Of a stretch of 64,000 bases of DNA, positions 61,978-64,000 are shown piece by piece. Origin of the DNA: Acanthaster planci (lineage: Eukaryota; Echinodermata; Asteroidea; Valvatida; Acanthasteridae). The stretch's first letter is position 1. Each line of letters starts with the position of its first letter. The DNA is taken from the NCBI RefSeq assembly GCF_001949145.1, contig NW_019091476.1, positions 414,331 to 478,330 of the forward strand, read 5' to 3'. A model generated the notes under the pieces. It had not been told where the DNA came from, searched no databases, and saw nothing but the letters and a program-made list of their open reading frames with translations. Both the position numbers and the translations under genes were made by a program.

Positions 61978-62586
61978 CTGGATATCAAAGAATACAATTC
62001 AATGGGGCAGCTTGTTATTCCTGGGTAAGGTAGCAAGGGATAATACAAAAATGCCGAGGCTGTCCTGTGACAAACTATGGCTCGCACTGTACTATAGTGC
62101 AATGAACCAAGAACCCCATTCTACAGAACACTACAGCTATCTGGTTCAAGTCCAAGATGGTCTGAAAGGGTACAGCTTTGTCTATTGTCCACATGCGTTA
62201 ATTCATCTGCAACTGGCAAAGGCCCAGAGCTACAGCTCCAGACACAAGGTTCAGATGTATGCTGGAAAATGAATAAATGTACATATTATTTATGCATCCT
62301 ATTCAAACACACGTAGTACGGTGTTTCCAGAAATTAGGGTCCATTTTTTGTGTGTCCCTGTCATATGATTTTGTAAGTTCAGAACACATTTTCTAATTTC
62401 CAAGAGTGATGAATTAATGCAAATTACCAACCGAACAAATAGTAACAGTTTGAAATCAACCCTAGTGATATTTACATGTCAAATAACAAAGGTCAAATGT
62501 AACAGGGACGTGAAAATGTCACATGTTTGGACCCCTAATTTCTGGAATCACCCAATAGAATTGAGTGAACTGGAAGGCGTTCTCAC

Positions 62587-62681
62587 CCATAGATTGGTAT
62601 AAGATAGAACAAGCTGCAGAATACTGTGACGATCCGAGACATCCATAGGCAAAAGTCTAGCTTGTTATTGGCAAGATAATT
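62587..62681 (-). CDS. tmem33: TMEM33 exon T1 (N-terminal region)
   Basis: Minus strand, 95 bp, acceptor GATATCCACAG before 62681, phase 0. It encodes NYLANNKLDFCLWMSRIVTV followed by FCSLFYLIPIYG. This fits the family segment with NKLDxxxWLSRLFTVYCS and the first membrane helix. The donor is GTGAGA at 62586, phase 2, joining exon T2. The exon is too short to appear as an ORF because of stops just outside. The exon with the start codon and the first ~15-20 residues was not identified up to 64000. Confidence 0.9.
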
Positions 62682-64000
62682 CTGTGGATATCAAAAATAC
62701 AAATACACATAAATACAGTTACTTAATCACAGTGCATTAGTCGAAACCTCTTAAGACCATCACTAGGCCACCACAAGACCAACACAAGCCCTCCAGTCTG
62801 AATTCAAGTCACAAGCTATTTAAATGAACTGCTACAAAAGCATTTCTTGGTGATTGTTCATCCTAGCTGACTGGCCTTGTGACTGGTCTTATGAGGGTCA
62901 CACTGCTAAACTGAAAGCTAACATGATGACTACACTATTCAATGATGTTATGCCGAGCGACTTCCACTGAATTTAAAACATGAGCACTTGTTCCATGTTA
63001 TTGGTTGCAAGATTTCGTTTCAACGCAGCAAATGCAGTTACAATACGACAAAAACTATATTAAAAAAAGTCATAATAATATGCTTCTCATTTTATGTACA
63101 ACTGTAAGTTACATTTTTAAAAACTTTACAACAGGCTTCAAGAGGTAAGAACGTGTAACACATAAAACTCTGAAATCCAACAGTTATATGTCGTCTCTCA
63201 TCTTCTTTTTTTAAATCTAAATGTGAATATCTGTTTTCCAACATGAAAATGTAGCATGCTGCTATTGTCCATGTCCATGTATGATGATTAAGGGCTGGGT
63301 TTCAGCGGCTAACAATCACTACACACATTGACTGCTATACCATACAGGTTTGCGGTCCCCATTATCGCTGGGCGATTATTTTGAATAATCGTGATTAGTT
63401 CCTCCTACTCATGTCACTTCTCGTGGATTTGCAACTACTGTAATTAATCGCGCCAGCACGATTACATGTAGTTACCGTAGAATTATAAGTACCGGTTAAG
63501 TTACACACACGACCTCACTGTACATGATCATGATCCAAGGCACACCTGCTTTATTTCGGCAGTCTCCACTGACAGACTTGTGGTCGACTGGGCCAGCTGC
63601 AGTTCAGTTCAACGAACTTTAGCCTTTCCTACTATTAACCTTAGTCCAAAAATGTACAGTAGCAAGAGTTACCAACTGCAAGTATCCAAGGCTTCTGTGT
63701 CATGTTGAAAGGAAGTAAACTGCTCGTAGTTCATGGGTTCATGAATTCATTCCGAACAATCTGGATATTTCAAATTACGCACAGATCCACTTTTGGATGC
63801 TCGTTAGTTTGTGTCTTGGAGTTTTGAACTTTGTGACTGAAACAAGTAAATGTAGAACAGCCTTACTGCCCCATCTACAAAAATTTGGAAGTTTCTCTGT
63901 TTCATAATTTTTTTCCACACTTAGTGAAGGGTTTGTAGAATAATTAACTTGGTGAGTTCGATGAGTAATACCTGAACCGTCATACATGTACTTCATGTTC
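62682..64000 (-). other. tmem33: TMEM33 5' intron or flank
   Basis: No convincing start-codon exon with a phase-0 donor was found. It contains a foldback family F copy, a GGCGATTATTTTGAATAATCG palindromic region at about 63371-63395, and ordinary AT-rich sequence. An antisense frame at 63775-63996 has no domain. Confidence 0.6.
62731..62906 (-). mobile_element. Foldback MITE-like element, family F, copy 3
   Basis: The reverse complement of copy 1: CACAAGACCAACACAAGCCC, CCAGTCTGAATTCAAGTCAC, then AAAAGCATTTCTTGGTG and GACTGGTCTTATG. The inner GAATTCAGACTGGAGG-type block is almost the same as at 14874. End positions are approximate. Confidence 0.68.

Noticed and set aside
63540-63640. TMEM33 first exon candidate (frame with TTSLSVETAEIKQ before a GTGTGC)
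   Set aside because: Phase would fit, but there is no start codon before an in-frame stop and no homology to the family N terminus.
1-64000. CRISPR array, operons or phage genes
   Set aside because: The window is intron-bearing animal DNA; short tandem repeats lack spacer structure.

Overview
This window looks like animal (invertebrate, probably deuterostome) nuclear DNA. It is intron-rich, about 40% G+C, carries several small non-autonomous DNA transposons, and is dotted with short palindromic runs of the TACATGTA type. I favour a cephalochordate (amphioxus-like) genome from this repeat flavour and from how close the proteins are to vertebrate orthologues. A hemichordate, echinoderm or mollusc is not excluded. 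Nothing in the window is prokaryotic.

Two protein-coding genes can be reconstructed by joining exons across GT-AG introns with consistent reading phase. The first is a dachshund (DACH) transcriptional co-regulator on the + strand. Eight exons lie between 30399 and 49293. They cover the end of the N-terminal DACH domain (SRPGRPPKR), the low-complexity linker and the C-terminal coiled-coil DACH box (ETLLTNIQGLLKVA, KRLKKEKKARRRLQ), and end in a 14-codon terminal exon. The 5' exon(s) with the Ski/Sno/Dac DNA-binding domain lie upstream, so bases 1-30398 are intron. The second gene is a TMEM33 (Kr-h2 family) ER membrane protein on the - strand. Five exons lie between 62681 and 58974; the first and last coding exons were not found. 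The two genes converge tail to tail.

Region by region. 1-30398 is a very large dach intron with no convincing nested gene. It holds several patches of balanced composition, rich in homeodomain-like TAAT cores, that I mark as candidate conserved regulatory elements; it also has three short tandem repeats, a Tigger/pogo-like MITE (22370-22562) and one copy of a foldback repeat family (about 14747-14970). 30399-49293 is the dach exon series, with further candidate regulatory patches in its introns. 49294 to about 53770 is the probable dach 3' UTR and flank. 54226-58433 is a cluster of DNA transposon copies between the two genes, including two near-full-length copies in head-on orientation and one nested inside another element. 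58974-62681 is TMEM33, whose third intron is packed with repeat debris. 62682-64000 is TMEM33 5' intron or flank with another foldback copy.

Notable points: every dach intron after the first seen here is phase 1, so all internal exons are frame-neutral cassettes; two dach acceptors are NAGNAG tandem sites; one TMEM33 intron is bounded by a 9-bp direct repeat; and a previously unlabelled TTAA-flanked element family occurs in four copies. I found no evidence of a wholly new biological system; the best novelty candidates are the element families and the dach non-coding landscape.
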